A stretch of DNA of 64,000 nt from assembly GCA_910577735.1 (NCBI GenBank), contig CAJTOO010000008.1, positions 62,001-126,000 of the forward strand. The letters run 5' to 3'. Of the stretch, positions 15,679-24,816 are shown piece after piece. The number at the start of each line of letters is the position of its first letter. Positions within the stretch are counted from its first letter, which is position 1. The stretch is from an uncultured Lachnospiraceae bacterium. GTDB lineage: Bacteria > Bacillota > Clostridia > Lachnospirales > Lachnospiraceae. The position numbers were made by a program, and so were the translations under genes. A model generated the notes under the pieces. The model had not been told where the DNA came from, did no database searches, and was given only the letters and a program-made list of their open reading frames with translations.

Positions 15679-16755
15679 ATGGAAGCGGAATATGCTAAGC
15701 GGGAAACTCCCATGATTCTGATCGTGGACGATATCAGTGTAAATGTTGCTATTTTGGAGAATATGCTGACCCATGAGGGGTATGAGACGATGAGTGCCTT
15801 GAATGTACAGGAGGCCCTCAATCTGATCAAGGAGACGAAACCATCGTTAATTTTGTCGGACTTATCCATGCCGGAGATAGATGGTCTTGAGTTTTGTAAA
15901 ATGTTAAAGAGGGATCCGTCCACCAGGGAAATTCCTTTTATCTTCATCACGGTATTAAATACCAGCATGGAGAAGGAGGAGGCCTTTAAAGCGGGGGCGG
16001 TGGATTATATTCCCAAGCCTTTTGACAATGTGGAAGTGCTCATGCGGGTGAGCAATCATCTCAACGGTTATCGGATGCGGCAGGAGATGGCCAATTATAA
16101 CCGAATGATGCACAGACTGGTGGAAGATCAGGAAAAGCAGATTGAGCATTCGCAGGCGAACATGCTGTTGGCACTTTCCAAAATCATGAAGAAGAGAAAT
16201 GGTGATATGGGCAGACACCAGAAGAACGTGAGTTATAACTGCAGTCTTCTGGCGCAGGGAATGCAGTTTCTGCCAGCTTATGAAACTGTGATCACGGATC
16301 AGTTCGTGGAAGCCATCGGTGTGGCGGCCAGACTGCATGATATCGGCAGATTTCTCATGCCTGTGGGAGAACATGGTAAAGGGGATCTGGCAGCAAAGGG
16401 TGAAACAGAATATGCGAGAAGATGTTCGGAGGAAGGCGCGGAGATTTTAGAGGAATTAAGCGGCGATCAGGCTGGCGGATACTTCCTTTCCATGGCGGTC
16501 AGTATAGCAAAATACCACCATGCATACTGGGACGGGTCTGGATATCCTGAAGCGTCAGGCGGAAAGATTCCCCTGGAGGCAAGAATCGTAGCGCTTGCCA
16601 ATGATTTTGATAATCTGGTAGCTGAGACTGTTGTATCAGGTACCGGGACTGTAGAGGAATGTGTAGAGCAGATCAATGGGAAAGGAGGTATTCTTTACGA
16701 TCCGGATGTTGTGAGTGTTTTTAACAAGATTTGGAGACAGATGAGAACAAATTGA
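15679..16755 (+). CDS. Response regulator with degenerate HD domain
   Basis: This 358-residue protein has a receiver (D17-D18, phospho-acceptor D61 in LILSDLSMPEIDG, Lys in YIPKPFD) and a C-terminal HD-type domain with LHDIGRFLMP and HHAYWDGSGYPE. The core His-Asp and GYP triplet remain, but the segment after GYP differs from typical HD-GYP enzymes (ANDFDNLVAET), so activity is uncertain. It starts at ATG 15679 behind AAAGGAAG, 18 bases after the histidine kinase stop, which suggests the two are partners. Confidence 0.87.
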   Translation: MEAEYAKRETPMILIVDDISVNVAILENMLTHEGYETMSALNVQEALNLIKETKPSLILSDLSMPEIDGLEFCKMLKRDPSTREIPFIFITVLNTSMEKEEAFKAGAVDYIPKPFDNVEVLMRVSNHLNGYRMRQEMANYNRMMHRLVEDQEKQIEHSQANMLLALSKIMKKRNGDMGRHQKNVSYNCSLLAQGMQFLPAYETVITDQFVEAIGVAARLHDIGRFLMPVGEHGKGDLAAKGETEYARRCSEEGAEILEELSGDQAGGYFLSMAVSIAKYHHAYWDGSGYPEASGGKIPLEARIVALANDFDNLVAETVVSGTGTVEECVEQINGKGGILYDPDVVSVFNKIWRQMRTN

Positions 16756-16810
16756 CTTTTGTGTCGTAGTGTGCTTTAATTAAAGATGGTAATTTGGGGA
16801 GGCGGAAGTA

Positions 16811-17614
16811 GTGATTACCGACAGCGAATTTCAACGGATTGTTACTTATGTAAAGAAAAATTACGGCATTGATCTGAGCCAGAAGAGAGTTCTGGTGGGA
16901 GGCCGGTTAGAAAATTATCTTGTCCGAAACGGTTATGCCAATTATGATGAGTATATGGCGAAAGTCGAGAAGAACCCCAAGGGAGCCGAGGCCACGGATC
17001 TGGTGAATATCTTGACGACAAACCATACATATTTTATGCGGGAGAGTGAACATTTTGATTTTATGAAAAATGTGGCGCTCCCATGGGCAAAGTCCAAGGC
17101 TATGGGTACCAAAGATTTGCGGATCTGGTGCGGCGCATCTTCTACGGGAGAGGAGCCTTATACGCTGGCCATGGTCATTCAGGATTTTCTGGGCATTGAT
17201 CATACGACCTGGGATTCCAGACTTTTGGCCACGGATATTTCCAGAAGAGTTCTGGAGCATGCCATGAAAGGGGTTTATTTAAAAGAGCAGATTGAACCGC
17301 TCCCGGAGAACTGGAAACGTCACTATTTCAAGCAGATCAGTGAGGAAGAGTTTCGGGTAAAGGATGAGTTGAAGAAGGAAGTTATTTTCAGACAGTTTAA
17401 TCTGATGGATCCGCTTCCTTTTAAAAAGAAATTTCATATTGTCTTTTTGCGTAACGTGATGATTTATTTTCAGGATGATACGAAGTATCAGCTTATTCAG
17501 AGAATATATGATCATATGGAACCGGGCGGTTATCTTTTCATCGGGTTGACGGAAAGGCTGGATCGCCGCATGATGAAATTCAATTATGTTCAGCCATCAA
17601 TTTATAGAAAATAG
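16811..17614 (+). CDS. cheR: Chemotaxis protein methyltransferase CheR
   Basis: This 267-residue enzyme moves methyl groups from SAM to glutamates of the chemoreceptor. It has the N-terminal helical domain and then the methyltransferase core with TNHTYFMRESEHF, WCGASSTGEEPYTLAM (SAM loop), LATDISRRVLEHA and FLRNVMIYF. It starts with GTG 16811 behind GGGGAGGCGG. The gene is followed 11 bases later by cheB, its functional opposite, so the pair is co-translated and sets receptor adaptation. Confidence 0.95.
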   Translation: MITDSEFQRIVTYVKKNYGIDLSQKRVLVGGRLENYLVRNGYANYDEYMAKVEKNPKGAEATDLVNILTTNHTYFMRESEHFDFMKNVALPWAKSKAMGTKDLRIWCGASSTGEEPYTLAMVIQDFLGIDHTTWDSRLLATDISRRVLEHAMKGVYLKEQIEPLPENWKRHYFKQISEEEFRVKDELKKEVIFRQFNLMDPLPFKKKFHIVFLRNVMIYFQDDTKYQLIQRIYDHMEPGGYLFIGLTERLDRRMMKFNYVQPSIYRK

Positions 17615-17625
17615 GAGAGCAGAGA

Positions 17626-18651
17626 ATGAGGCCGATAAGAGTGTTGGTTGTAGATGATTCGATTATGTTTCGCAACATGCTTGTACAGGGACTTAATGCG
17701 GATCCTAATATTGAGGTGGTGGCTGAGGCGGAGGATGCTTATGCAGCCAGGGATGCCATCATTAAATTCAAACCGGATGTCATGACATTGGATGTGGAAC
17801 TGCCGAGGATGAACGGGATAGAGTTTTTGAGAAGACTGATGCCCCAGTATCCGATTCCGGTAGTCATGATCAGTGCTTTAAACAATAAGGTGTTCGATGC
17901 GCTTGAGGCAGGCGCAGTTGATTTTGTGAATAAACCAAGCAACTTGAACAGGGCACAGTTAAATGATTTTCTTGCCCAGGAGTTAGCTACCAAAGTAAAG
18001 ATTGCTTCCACGGCAAAGGTGGGCCGGCTGAAGCGGGTAGATCCTGTTACGGTATCAACCGGTATAGCCACGGTGGGCAGCAAGGACAGTATTGTTGCCA
18101 TTGGGGCCTCCACAGGAGGAACTGAGGCTATTTATGAAGTGGTAAAGGGATTCAAGCGGGATATTCCGGGTGTTGTTATTGTACAGCATATGCCCCCCGG
18201 ATTCACGAAGATGTATGCAGAGCGGCTGAACAACCAGTGTGAGGTGGCGGTGAAGGAAGCCCAGACAGGGGATCGGGTTCTTCCGGGGCAGGTTCTGATA
18301 GCGCCCGGCGATAAGCATATGCGTCTGGTGAAGGTGGCTGGTGCATATCAGGTGGAATGCAACGGTACAGACCGGGTCAATGGACATTGCCCGTCAGTGG
18401 AAGTATTGTTTAATTCTGTGGCAAAGGTAGCCGGCAAAAATGCGATCGGTGTGATTCTCACAGGCATGGGCGGCGATGGCGCCAAGGGTCTGTTGGCGAT
18501 GAAGAATGCAGGGGCGCAGACGATAGGTCAGGACGAGGCCAGCTGCGTTGTATATGGTATGCCCAAGGTGGCTTATGATATAGGAGCGGTCCAGTACCGC
18601 ATGACACTTACGGCGATTGCAGGAAAGGTTTACAGCCTGTTAAGCAAATAG
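17626..18651 (+). CDS. cheB: Chemotaxis methylesterase CheB
   Basis: This 341-residue protein has a receiver domain (VVDDSIMF, MTLDVELPRMNG) and a C-terminal methylesterase with the catalytic Ser in IGASTGGTEA, His in VQHMPPGFT and Asp in LTGMGGDGAKG. All three catalytic residues are present. It removes methyl groups from the chemoreceptor and may also deamidate Gln residues; CheA-dependent phosphorylation of the receiver activates it. It lies between cheR and cheY in one operon. Confidence 0.96.
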   Translation: MRPIRVLVVDDSIMFRNMLVQGLNADPNIEVVAEAEDAYAARDAIIKFKPDVMTLDVELPRMNGIEFLRRLMPQYPIPVVMISALNNKVFDALEAGAVDFVNKPSNLNRAQLNDFLAQELATKVKIASTAKVGRLKRVDPVTVSTGIATVGSKDSIVAIGASTGGTEAIYEVVKGFKRDIPGVVIVQHMPPGFTKMYAERLNNQCEVAVKEAQTGDRVLPGQVLIAPGDKHMRLVKVAGAYQVECNGTDRVNGHCPSVEVLFNSVAKVAGKNAIGVILTGMGGDGAKGLLAMKNAGAQTIGQDEASCVVYGMPKVAYDIGAVQYRMTLTAIAGKVYSLLSK

Positions 18652-18679
18652 AGACTATAGAAGAAAGGAGCGGGCGCGT

Positions 18680-19072
18680 ATGAAAATCTTATTGGCAGAA
18701 GATGATTTCGCCAGCCGAAAATTTATGGATAAACAACTGTCACGTTATGGTGAATGTGATGTGATGGTAGATGGCGAAGAAGCGGTGGATGCCTTCTTGA
18801 TGGCTCTGGAGGATGATGAACCTTATGATCTGGCTTGTCTTGATGTTATGATGCCGGTTATGGACGGCTATCAGGTACTGAAAGCAATCAGGGACATTGA
18901 GGCTCAAAGGGGCATTCCGAGGAGTAAAGGTGTTAAAGTCATCATGACGACGGCACTGAACGACGAACGCAACGTAAAGATGGCGTTCGAGCTAGGGTGT
19001 GAGGCCTATGCTGGGAAACCAATAGATGTGGAAAAATTTGAAAAGGTATTAAATAAGCTGGGGCTGATTTAA
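18680..19072 (+). CDS. cheY: CheY-like single-domain response regulator
   Basis: This 130-residue protein is a receiver domain alone: LAEDDFASRKF with the acidic pair, LACLDVMMPVMDGYQ with the phospho-acceptor, TTALNDERN and YAGKPIDVEKF with the conserved Lys. It has no output domain. In flagellated bacteria CheY-P binds the motor; here no flagellar gene is in sight, so the target may be one of the HD or kinase proteins of the cluster. It starts at ATG 18680 behind AAGAAAGGAG and precedes cheA. Confidence 0.9.
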   Translation: MKILLAEDDFASRKFMDKQLSRYGECDVMVDGEEAVDAFLMALEDDEPYDLACLDVMMPVMDGYQVLKAIRDIEAQRGIPRSKGVKVIMTTALNDERNVKMAFELGCEAYAGKPIDVEKFEKVLNKLGLI

Positions 19073-19110
19073 AGGCAGAGTGAAAGAAAATCCTTAAGAT
19101 TGGAGGAAGT

Positions 19111-21240
19111 ATGGCAGAAGAATTTAATACAGAGAGTATGCTAGACATGTTTTTGTATGAGAGCGGCCAGCTCTTGGAAAAACTGGAAGGCATAATATTA
19201 GAGAAACAGGATGCAGACTGTTTCGATGATTCCGATATTAATGAAATTTTCCGTGTCATGCACACCATCAAAGGTTCCTCGGGAGTACTGATGTATGAAA
19301 ACATCACTAAGGTAACCCATAAATTGGAAGATGTGTTTTATTACCTGAGAGAATCCCATCCGGACGATGTGCCTCATACGGAGTTGGTGGAAAAGGTACT
19401 TGCGGTATCAGATTTCGTTACAGGAGAGCTCGACAAACTCAAAAGCGGAGACACCCCAGATGGTGATGAGCATCAGCTGGTGGAGGACTTGGATGAGTTT
19501 CTGGGGCGTCTTAAGGGCGAGATTTCGAAGCAGGGTATCCAGATGCCACAGGCGAATAAGCATGAAGAGCCCAAACAGTTCTACATAACGCCGGTGGCAG
19601 GTGATGACAGTCATTTTTACCGGATTTCTATCCATTACAGAAGTGATACACAGATGAGCAATATCCGTGCTTATTCAGCGACCTACGCACTCAAAGAGAT
19701 AGCGGAGGATCTGCTGTATACGCCCGATGATATTCTCTCTAATGAAGCCAGTGGAGATGTCATTCTGGCAGAAGGCTTCCACATGCTCCTGCAGACAAAG
19801 AGCAATAAAGAGGAAGTTATCGGTCTGATTGACAGTTCTGAGGCAGAAGAGATTAACTTTGACGAACTCACAAAGATGGAATATGGCAAGGCCCTTGGAG
19901 AATTTGGGCGGGAAGATGCCGTGACCATCGATCTGGGCGACGAGAAGAAACCGGAAGAGAAGGAGAAGAAAAAGGACAAACCTGCTCCCGGTGATTACGT
20001 GGTCAAGACGAAAGAGGCCGGCAAAGGAAAGACACTGGCGAAGAACCAGCCCAAGCAGCAGAGCATCATCAGTGTGAATGTGGAAAAGATGGATGCACTG
20101 ATGGATCTGATCGGTGAGCTTGTAATCGCAGAGGCGGTGGTGCTGCAGAACCCTGACCTGAAAGTGCCGGGACTGGAGCTTTCCAATTTCCAGAAGGCAT
20201 CGGGACAGTTGGCGAAGATCACCACGGAACTGCAGGAAGTCATCATGTCAATGCGTATGATGCCTCTGACTACCGTATTCCAGAAGATGAAGAGAATCGT
20301 CTTCGATGTATCCAGGAAGCTGGATAAGGACATTGAACTGGAAGTGATCGGTGAAAACACAGAGGTGGATAAGAACATCATTGAGCACATTACGGATCCG
20401 CTGATGCATCTTGTCAGAAATTCCGTGGATCACGGTATTGAGGAGAATGCGGAGGATCGTACTTCCCTTGGTAAACCGGCGAAAGGTAAGATTACGCTGG
20501 AAGCTAAGAATGAGGGCGGTAAGGTATACATCAGTGTTAAGGATGACGGTAAGGGCTTAAATAAGGAAAAATTATATCAGAAGGCTATGGATAAGGGCCT
20601 GATCGATAACAAACTGATAAGTGAGTTTACAGATAAAGAAATCTTCAGATTTATTACACTGCCCGGCTTTTCTACCAAAGAAGAAGTAACCGAGTATTCA
20701 GGCCGCGGCGTTGGTATGGATGTGGTGGTGAAGAATATCCAGTCCATCGGCGGAAGACTCGATATCGAGAGTGTAGAGTTTGAAGGTTCTGAGATGACAT
20801 TGATCATACCGCTGACGCTGGCAATCATCAACGGTATTGTAGTGCAGGTAGGAAATTCTCCATTTGTCATCGAAACAGCTTCTATCAAAGAGTTTGTGAG
20901 AGTGGATGAAGATTCTCTCATACATGAACCGAGCGGCGAGGAGTATATTGTTCTGCGTGGTGAGTGTTATCCGTTCATCCGCCTGAATGAAAGATATGAT
21001 CTGCCTGACTCAATCAATAAGATTGAAGAAGGAATCGTCGTTGTCTTAGAGCATGAAGGCAGTCAGGTATGTGTCCTGATTGATAAATTGCTACAGGAAC
21101 AGGAGATCGTGGTTAAACCGATTCCGCCCTATGTCAAGAAGGTCAAAGGACTTTCAGGTTGTACACAGTTAGGAGACGGAAGCATTGCACTGATCCTGGA
21201 TATCGCCGGATTGTTGATACAAGACGGAGAAAGGAGATAG
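19111..21240 (+). CDS. cheA: Chemotaxis histidine kinase CheA
   Basis: This 709-residue kinase has the full CheA layout. P1 carries H51 in MHTIKGSSG. A P2-like region follows (about 155-270), then a Lys-Glu-rich linker (residues ~275-315). Next come the dimerisation helices, the ATPase domain with NSVDHGIE, DDGKGLN and SGRGVGMDVV, and the CheW-like P5 domain (TLAIINGIVVQVG). It would phosphorylate CheY, CheB and perhaps the receiver-HD proteins in response to the receptor. The stop is 3 bases before cheW. Confidence 0.96.
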   Translation: MAEEFNTESMLDMFLYESGQLLEKLEGIILEKQDADCFDDSDINEIFRVMHTIKGSSGVLMYENITKVTHKLEDVFYYLRESHPDDVPHTELVEKVLAVSDFVTGELDKLKSGDTPDGDEHQLVEDLDEFLGRLKGEISKQGIQMPQANKHEEPKQFYITPVAGDDSHFYRISIHYRSDTQMSNIRAYSATYALKEIAEDLLYTPDDILSNEASGDVILAEGFHMLLQTKSNKEEVIGLIDSSEAEEINFDELTKMEYGKALGEFGREDAVTIDLGDEKKPEEKEKKKDKPAPGDYVVKTKEAGKGKTLAKNQPKQQSIISVNVEKMDALMDLIGELVIAEAVVLQNPDLKVPGLELSNFQKASGQLAKITTELQEVIMSMRMMPLTTVFQKMKRIVFDVSRKLDKDIELEVIGENTEVDKNIIEHITDPLMHLVRNSVDHGIEENAEDRTSLGKPAKGKITLEAKNEGGKVYISVKDDGKGLNKEKLYQKAMDKGLIDNKLISEFTDKEIFRFITLPGFSTKEEVTEYSGRGVGMDVVVKNIQSIGGRLDIESVEFEGSEMTLIIPLTLAIINGIVVQVGNSPFVIETASIKEFVRVDEDSLIHEPSGEEYIVLRGECYPFIRLNERYDLPDSINKIEEGIVVVLEHEGSQVCVLIDKLLQEQEIVVKPIPPYVKKVKGLSGCTQLGDGSIALILDIAGLLIQDGERR

Positions 21241-21243
21241 TAC

Positions 21244-21774
21244 ATGGCGGAAGAGTTACTGAAAAATGAAGAGACAGGCGAATTGCTGGAGGAAGATTCC
21301 CAGAAGGGTAAATTCATGACATTCCAGACAGGAAAAGAGTTCTTCGGCATAAGTATCAGCTATGTAAATGAGATTATTGCTATGCAGCCGATAGCAGCGA
21401 TTCCTGAGGTGGATGATTACATCAAGGGACTGATCAATCTTCGAGGCAAGATTATTCCTGTCATTGATGTTCGCGTGCGGTTTAAGATGGAGCCCACCGA
21501 ATATACAGACAGGACGTGTATTATCGTCATAGACGTAAAGTCAACCATGATTGGACTGATTGTGGAAAGGATAGCGGAAGTAGATACCATTGCAGATGAC
21601 AGTATCGTGCCTCCTCCGAGTCTTGGCAGAAAGGAACATGAGCATAACAAATATGTTTATGGACTTGCCAGAACGGGAGATGTGGTGAAACTCCTGATCG
21701 ATCCGGAGAAACTGATCAGACAAGATGATATAGATGCATTTATGGAAGACGTCCGCAAGGATGAACAATCATAA
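21244..21774 (+). CDS. cheW: Chemotaxis coupling protein CheW
   Basis: This 176-residue scaffold couples the receptor to CheA. The beta-rich CheW fold shows MTFQTGKEFFGISISYVNEI, GLINLRGKIIPVIDVR and RIAEVDTI. Its N-terminal 25 residues (LLKNEETGELLEEDSQ) are an acidic extension, somewhat longer than in typical CheW. The start codon lies 3 bases after the cheA stop, and the chemoreceptor follows 15 bases later, so the signalling complex is encoded as one block. Confidence 0.95.
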   Translation: MAEELLKNEETGELLEEDSQKGKFMTFQTGKEFFGISISYVNEIIAMQPIAAIPEVDDYIKGLINLRGKIIPVIDVRVRFKMEPTEYTDRTCIIVIDVKSTMIGLIVERIAEVDTIADDSIVPPPSLGRKEHEHNKYVYGLARTGDVVKLLIDPEKLIRQDDIDAFMEDVRKDEQS

Positions 21775-21789
21775 AAAGGAGAATTTACC

Positions 21790-23577
21790 ATGAAGAAAAG
21801 ATTTTCGATTAATGACATGACTGTCAGGAAAAAGATTACATTATTCAGCGCTTTGCTGTTAGTTTTAATGATTATCATTTCCGGTGTAGGTTTGTGGTCT
21901 TCTAATATGGTTAATACCGCTCGTAAGGGTCAGTATGATAACTATGCCATGAGCCAGTATTATATAACACAGGGGTATGCTAATTTCTGTAATATCAGGG
22001 TTCGTGTGCGTAACATCCTTCTGGACTGCTACGATGACCCGGAGGCTGTAAAAGAGCAGGAAGCTATGATTGAGAACTATAAGGCAGAGGTTCGCAAATA
22101 TTTTGAGCTGCTTGAGAGCAGACTGGATTATATGGCACCAGAGGTTCGTACACAGTATGAGCTGGTAAACAGTGAGATTAATGAATGGTATGAATCTACA
22201 CAGGGTGATATTGATATGGCTAAGGCTGGCCAGGTAGAAGCGGCAGTACAGAGTCTGATGGTGGACGGTAAGGATCTGGCTGATAAGGTTGAGTCGAATC
22301 AGCTTTCACTGATAGACATGCTGGAGACAGCTTCTAATGAGAAAGACACAGATTTGTCAACGCAGTTGGCTATATTGATGATTTTGCAGGTTGTTGTGGT
22401 AGTGGTTGCTATTTTACTTGCTGTTTTCTACTGCATGTTCCTGATTAAGGCAATCACAGTTCCTATGGCGAAGTTGTCTGATGCAGCGAGGAAGATGGCT
22501 GTGGGTGATGTGGATGTGGATTGCACCAAGCTTTATAATGATGACCTTGGTGAACTGTTAGAAGAGTTCGAGCTGATGGTCAATGCTACCAAAGAGCAGG
22601 CAAGAATTTCCGATGCGATTTCCAAGGGTAATCTGACACTGGATGTGGCAGCACGTGGTGATAAGGATATTCTCGGTAAGGCAATTGTGAGATTGATCAG
22701 CGAGAACAATGTGACACTGAGCAATGTCAAGGAGGCAAGTGTACAGATTACGGTTGGTTCCGAGCAGGTGGCGAATGCCAGCCAGGCTCTGGCACAAGGT
22801 TCTACAGAGCAGGCCAGTGCACTCCAGCAGGTTACCGCTTCTATGGACGAAGTTACACAGCGTACTAAAGCAAATGCAACAGAGGCAGGTCAGGCTAATG
22901 TATTGGTTAATAATATCAAGGAGATGGCAACATCCGGTAACGACCAGATGAAGTCCATGATTCAGGCTATGGATGATATCAATGCATCTTCTGAGACAAT
23001 CTCCAAGATTATCAAGACCATTGATGATATCGCGTTCCAGACCAACATTCTGGCACTGAATGCTGCGGTTGAGGCAGCAAGAGCAGGTGTTCATGGCAAA
23101 GGATTTGCAGTGGTTGCCGAAGAGGTTAGAAACCTGGCAGCCAAGAGTGCTTCCGCAGCAAGCGAGACAGCAGAGATGATTGATGACACCATTCATAAGG
23201 TGGGCAATGGTACAAGGATTGCACAGGATACAGCGAAGTCTCTCGATGAGATCGTAGGTTCCATTGATGAGATCGTAGGCCTGATCAGCAACATTACTTT
23301 GTCTTCCAATGACCAAGCTACTGCAATCTCTCAAATTGACCAGGCGATTTCTCAGGTGTCTACCGTTGTACAGACCAATGCGGCTACCAGCCAGCAGTGT
23401 GCGGCAGCCAGCGAAGAACTTTCCAACCAGGCTGTTACCCTCCGGAACCTTATGGGCAAATATCAGCTGGCAGCTGGCTCTCAGGGCGGTGGTTATAGTA
23501 GCTACGCAGATAGTTCTTCCTCCTATGACGATAGTGAGCCGGTTATTTCCCTGGATGGAGATTTCAGTAAGTATTAA
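21790..23577 (+). CDS. Methyl-accepting chemotaxis protein (membrane receptor)
   Basis: This 595-residue receptor has a first membrane segment at about residues 16-38 (ITLFSALLLVLMIIISGVG), a ~150-residue helical extracellular sensor, a second membrane segment at ~197-217, a HAMP domain and a long signalling hairpin whose tip contains GFAVVAEEVRNLAAKSA. The C-terminal tail is Ser-Tyr-rich and lacks a CheR-docking pentapeptide. It probably belongs to the four-helix-bundle sensor type; the ligand is unknown. As the only receptor of the cluster it defines its input. A strong terminator follows. Confidence 0.95.
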   Translation: MKKRFSINDMTVRKKITLFSALLLVLMIIISGVGLWSSNMVNTARKGQYDNYAMSQYYITQGYANFCNIRVRVRNILLDCYDDPEAVKEQEAMIENYKAEVRKYFELLESRLDYMAPEVRTQYELVNSEINEWYESTQGDIDMAKAGQVEAAVQSLMVDGKDLADKVESNQLSLIDMLETASNEKDTDLSTQLAILMILQVVVVVVAILLAVFYCMFLIKAITVPMAKLSDAARKMAVGDVDVDCTKLYNDDLGELLEEFELMVNATKEQARISDAISKGNLTLDVAARGDKDILGKAIVRLISENNVTLSNVKEASVQITVGSEQVANASQALAQGSTEQASALQQVTASMDEVTQRTKANATEAGQANVLVNNIKEMATSGNDQMKSMIQAMDDINASSETISKIIKTIDDIAFQTNILALNAAVEAARAGVHGKGFAVVAEEVRNLAAKSASAASETAEMIDDTIHKVGNGTRIAQDTAKSLDEIVGSIDEIVGLISNITLSSNDQATAISQIDQAISQVSTVVQTNAATSQQCAAASEELSNQAVTLRNLMGKYQLAAGSQGGGYSSYADSSSSYDDSEPVISLDGDFSKY

Positions 23578-23629
23578 AAAGCAGACGGACACAGCATAAA
23601 TGATTTAATGTCCGGCGGAATATAGAGAA

Positions 23630-23675
23630 AAGAGCTGTTGCAGAATAGATGATTATCTATGCAGCGGCTCTTTTT
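23630..23675 (+). terminator. Terminator of the chemotaxis-like cluster
   Basis: AAGAGCTGTTGCA pairs with TGCAGCGGCTCTT (two G-T wobbles), with an inner ATAGAT/ATCTAT stem, followed by TTTTT. It closes the transcript 50 bases after the chemoreceptor. Confidence 0.85.
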
Positions 23676-23771
23676 GGTTTATAGAATTACATTCTTGATA
23701 AGATTATTTAACAAATAAAAATGTCACAATCACGGGAGGCTGGGTGTATTACTTATAAAGGCGGTGATAGG

Positions 23772-24260
23772 TTGGATACGGGGGATAAAGCGCCGGAGAG
23801 CGTGGAAGCTGTTTTTGCAAGATACGGCAATATGCTTTACCGTACCGCGTTTGTGATGATGAAGAATCAGTACGATGCGGAGGATGCGGTACAGGATACG
23901 CTGATTAAATATATGGAACGCAGGAAGGCATTTGAGGGGGAGGAGCACCGTAAGGCATGGCTGCTCAGAGTGACCATCAATGGCTGTAAGAATCGCCTGC
24001 GGTTCTATCGGAATCATCCGGATGTTTCCATGGAGGAGTTATCCTCCTATTATGAAAAGCATGAAGACATGGAAGTGATGGAGCAGTTGCTGCAGCTTCC
24101 CGGCAAATACAGGGAAGTACTGATGCTTCACTATGTGGAAGGATATCAGAGCAGTGAAATTGCGGGCCTCCTTAAGATTACGGAGGCTGCGGTGCGCAAA
24201 CGTCTGGAGCGGGGCCGCAGACAGTTGAAGGAGAAAGTGGGAGGTGGGACAGATGGCTGA
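23772..24260 (+). CDS. ECF RNA polymerase sigma factor
   Basis: This 162-residue sigma factor has region 2 (YRTAFVMMKNQYDAEDAVQD) and region 4 with the helix-turn-helix (LHYVEGYQSSEIAGLLKITE). I choose TTG 23772 because AAAGGCGGTGAT (23758-23769) is almost a full match to the 16S tail; the upstream ATG 23721 has no such site. It overlaps the next gene by 8 bases and heads a set with a membrane anti-sigma-like protein and a FtsX-type ABC exporter. This layout suggests it responds to envelope stress such as cell-wall-active peptides. Confidence 0.88.
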   Translation: MDTGDKAPESVEAVFARYGNMLYRTAFVMMKNQYDAEDAVQDTLIKYMERRKAFEGEEHRKAWLLRVTINGCKNRLRFYRNHPDVSMEELSSYYEKHEDMEVMEQLLQLPGKYREVLMLHYVEGYQSSEIAGLLKITEAAVRKRLERGRRQLKEKVGGGTDG

Positions 24261-24816
24261 ACAGTGGGAAGAACGGCTGCGGAATGCGGCAGAGAAGTTC
24301 ACTCTGTCGGAGGCGGACAGGGCACGTATTCTTGCAAAGAGTGATGCAAAACAAAAGAGGATTGTATGTGGCAGACGACGGCTAAAGCTGGCAGCGGCCT
24401 TCTGTCTAATCGTGGCATTGACACTTTTTCCATGGGGAATTAACCCTGAGAATTCATTTGAAGGTATTTATGTGTATGCAGCCGCAGAAGATGGGGGTTG
24501 GAACAGACTGGAAGTGGGAGAGAAACAGCGGTTGATCAGAACATATAAATCCGGAGCAGAGGAGTGTATCCTGTATCTGGAACTGCCCGAAGGATATTTG
24601 TTTGAGAAGGAGTATGGTGCAATCGGAGAGGATTATATCCATATTACCAGAGGGGGGATTTACTGGGCTCATTATGATGGGAATCCCAAATTAGATGGTA
24701 AGGTATCTTTTCGTCTCCTGTATACGGATGAAAATGGCAGCCGTATCGATACACTGGAACTTATCATGAGCAGGGAGGAAGGGGAGTGTTATGCAGAACT
24801 TCGGCGTATACAGTAG
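24253..24816 (+). CDS. Anti-sigma-like membrane protein
   Basis: This 187-residue protein starts at ATG 24253 behind GGAGGTGGG and overlaps the sigma gene by 8 bases, so translation is coupled. Residues 1-45 are a charged cytosolic segment, followed by one membrane helix (LKLAAAFCLIVALTLFPWGI) and an extracellular domain of ~120 residues (YLELPEGYLFEKEYGAIGED). No zinc motif is visible. Position and topology suggest it holds the preceding ECF factor inactive; this is inference. Confidence 0.75.
   Translation: MAEQWEERLRNAAEKFTLSEADRARILAKSDAKQKRIVCGRRRLKLAAAFCLIVALTLFPWGINPENSFEGIYVYAAAEDGGWNRLEVGEKQRLIRTYKSGAEECILYLELPEGYLFEKEYGAIGEDYIHITRGGIYWAHYDGNPKLDGKVSFRLLYTDENGSRIDTLELIMSREEGECYAELRRIQ

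Noticed and set aside
22558..23592. 344-codon open frame on the minus strand across the chemoreceptor gene
   Set aside because: It is a mirror of the biased codon use in the receptor's repetitive signalling helix; there is no ribosome binding site or recognisable domain, while the plus-strand receptor is unambiguous.
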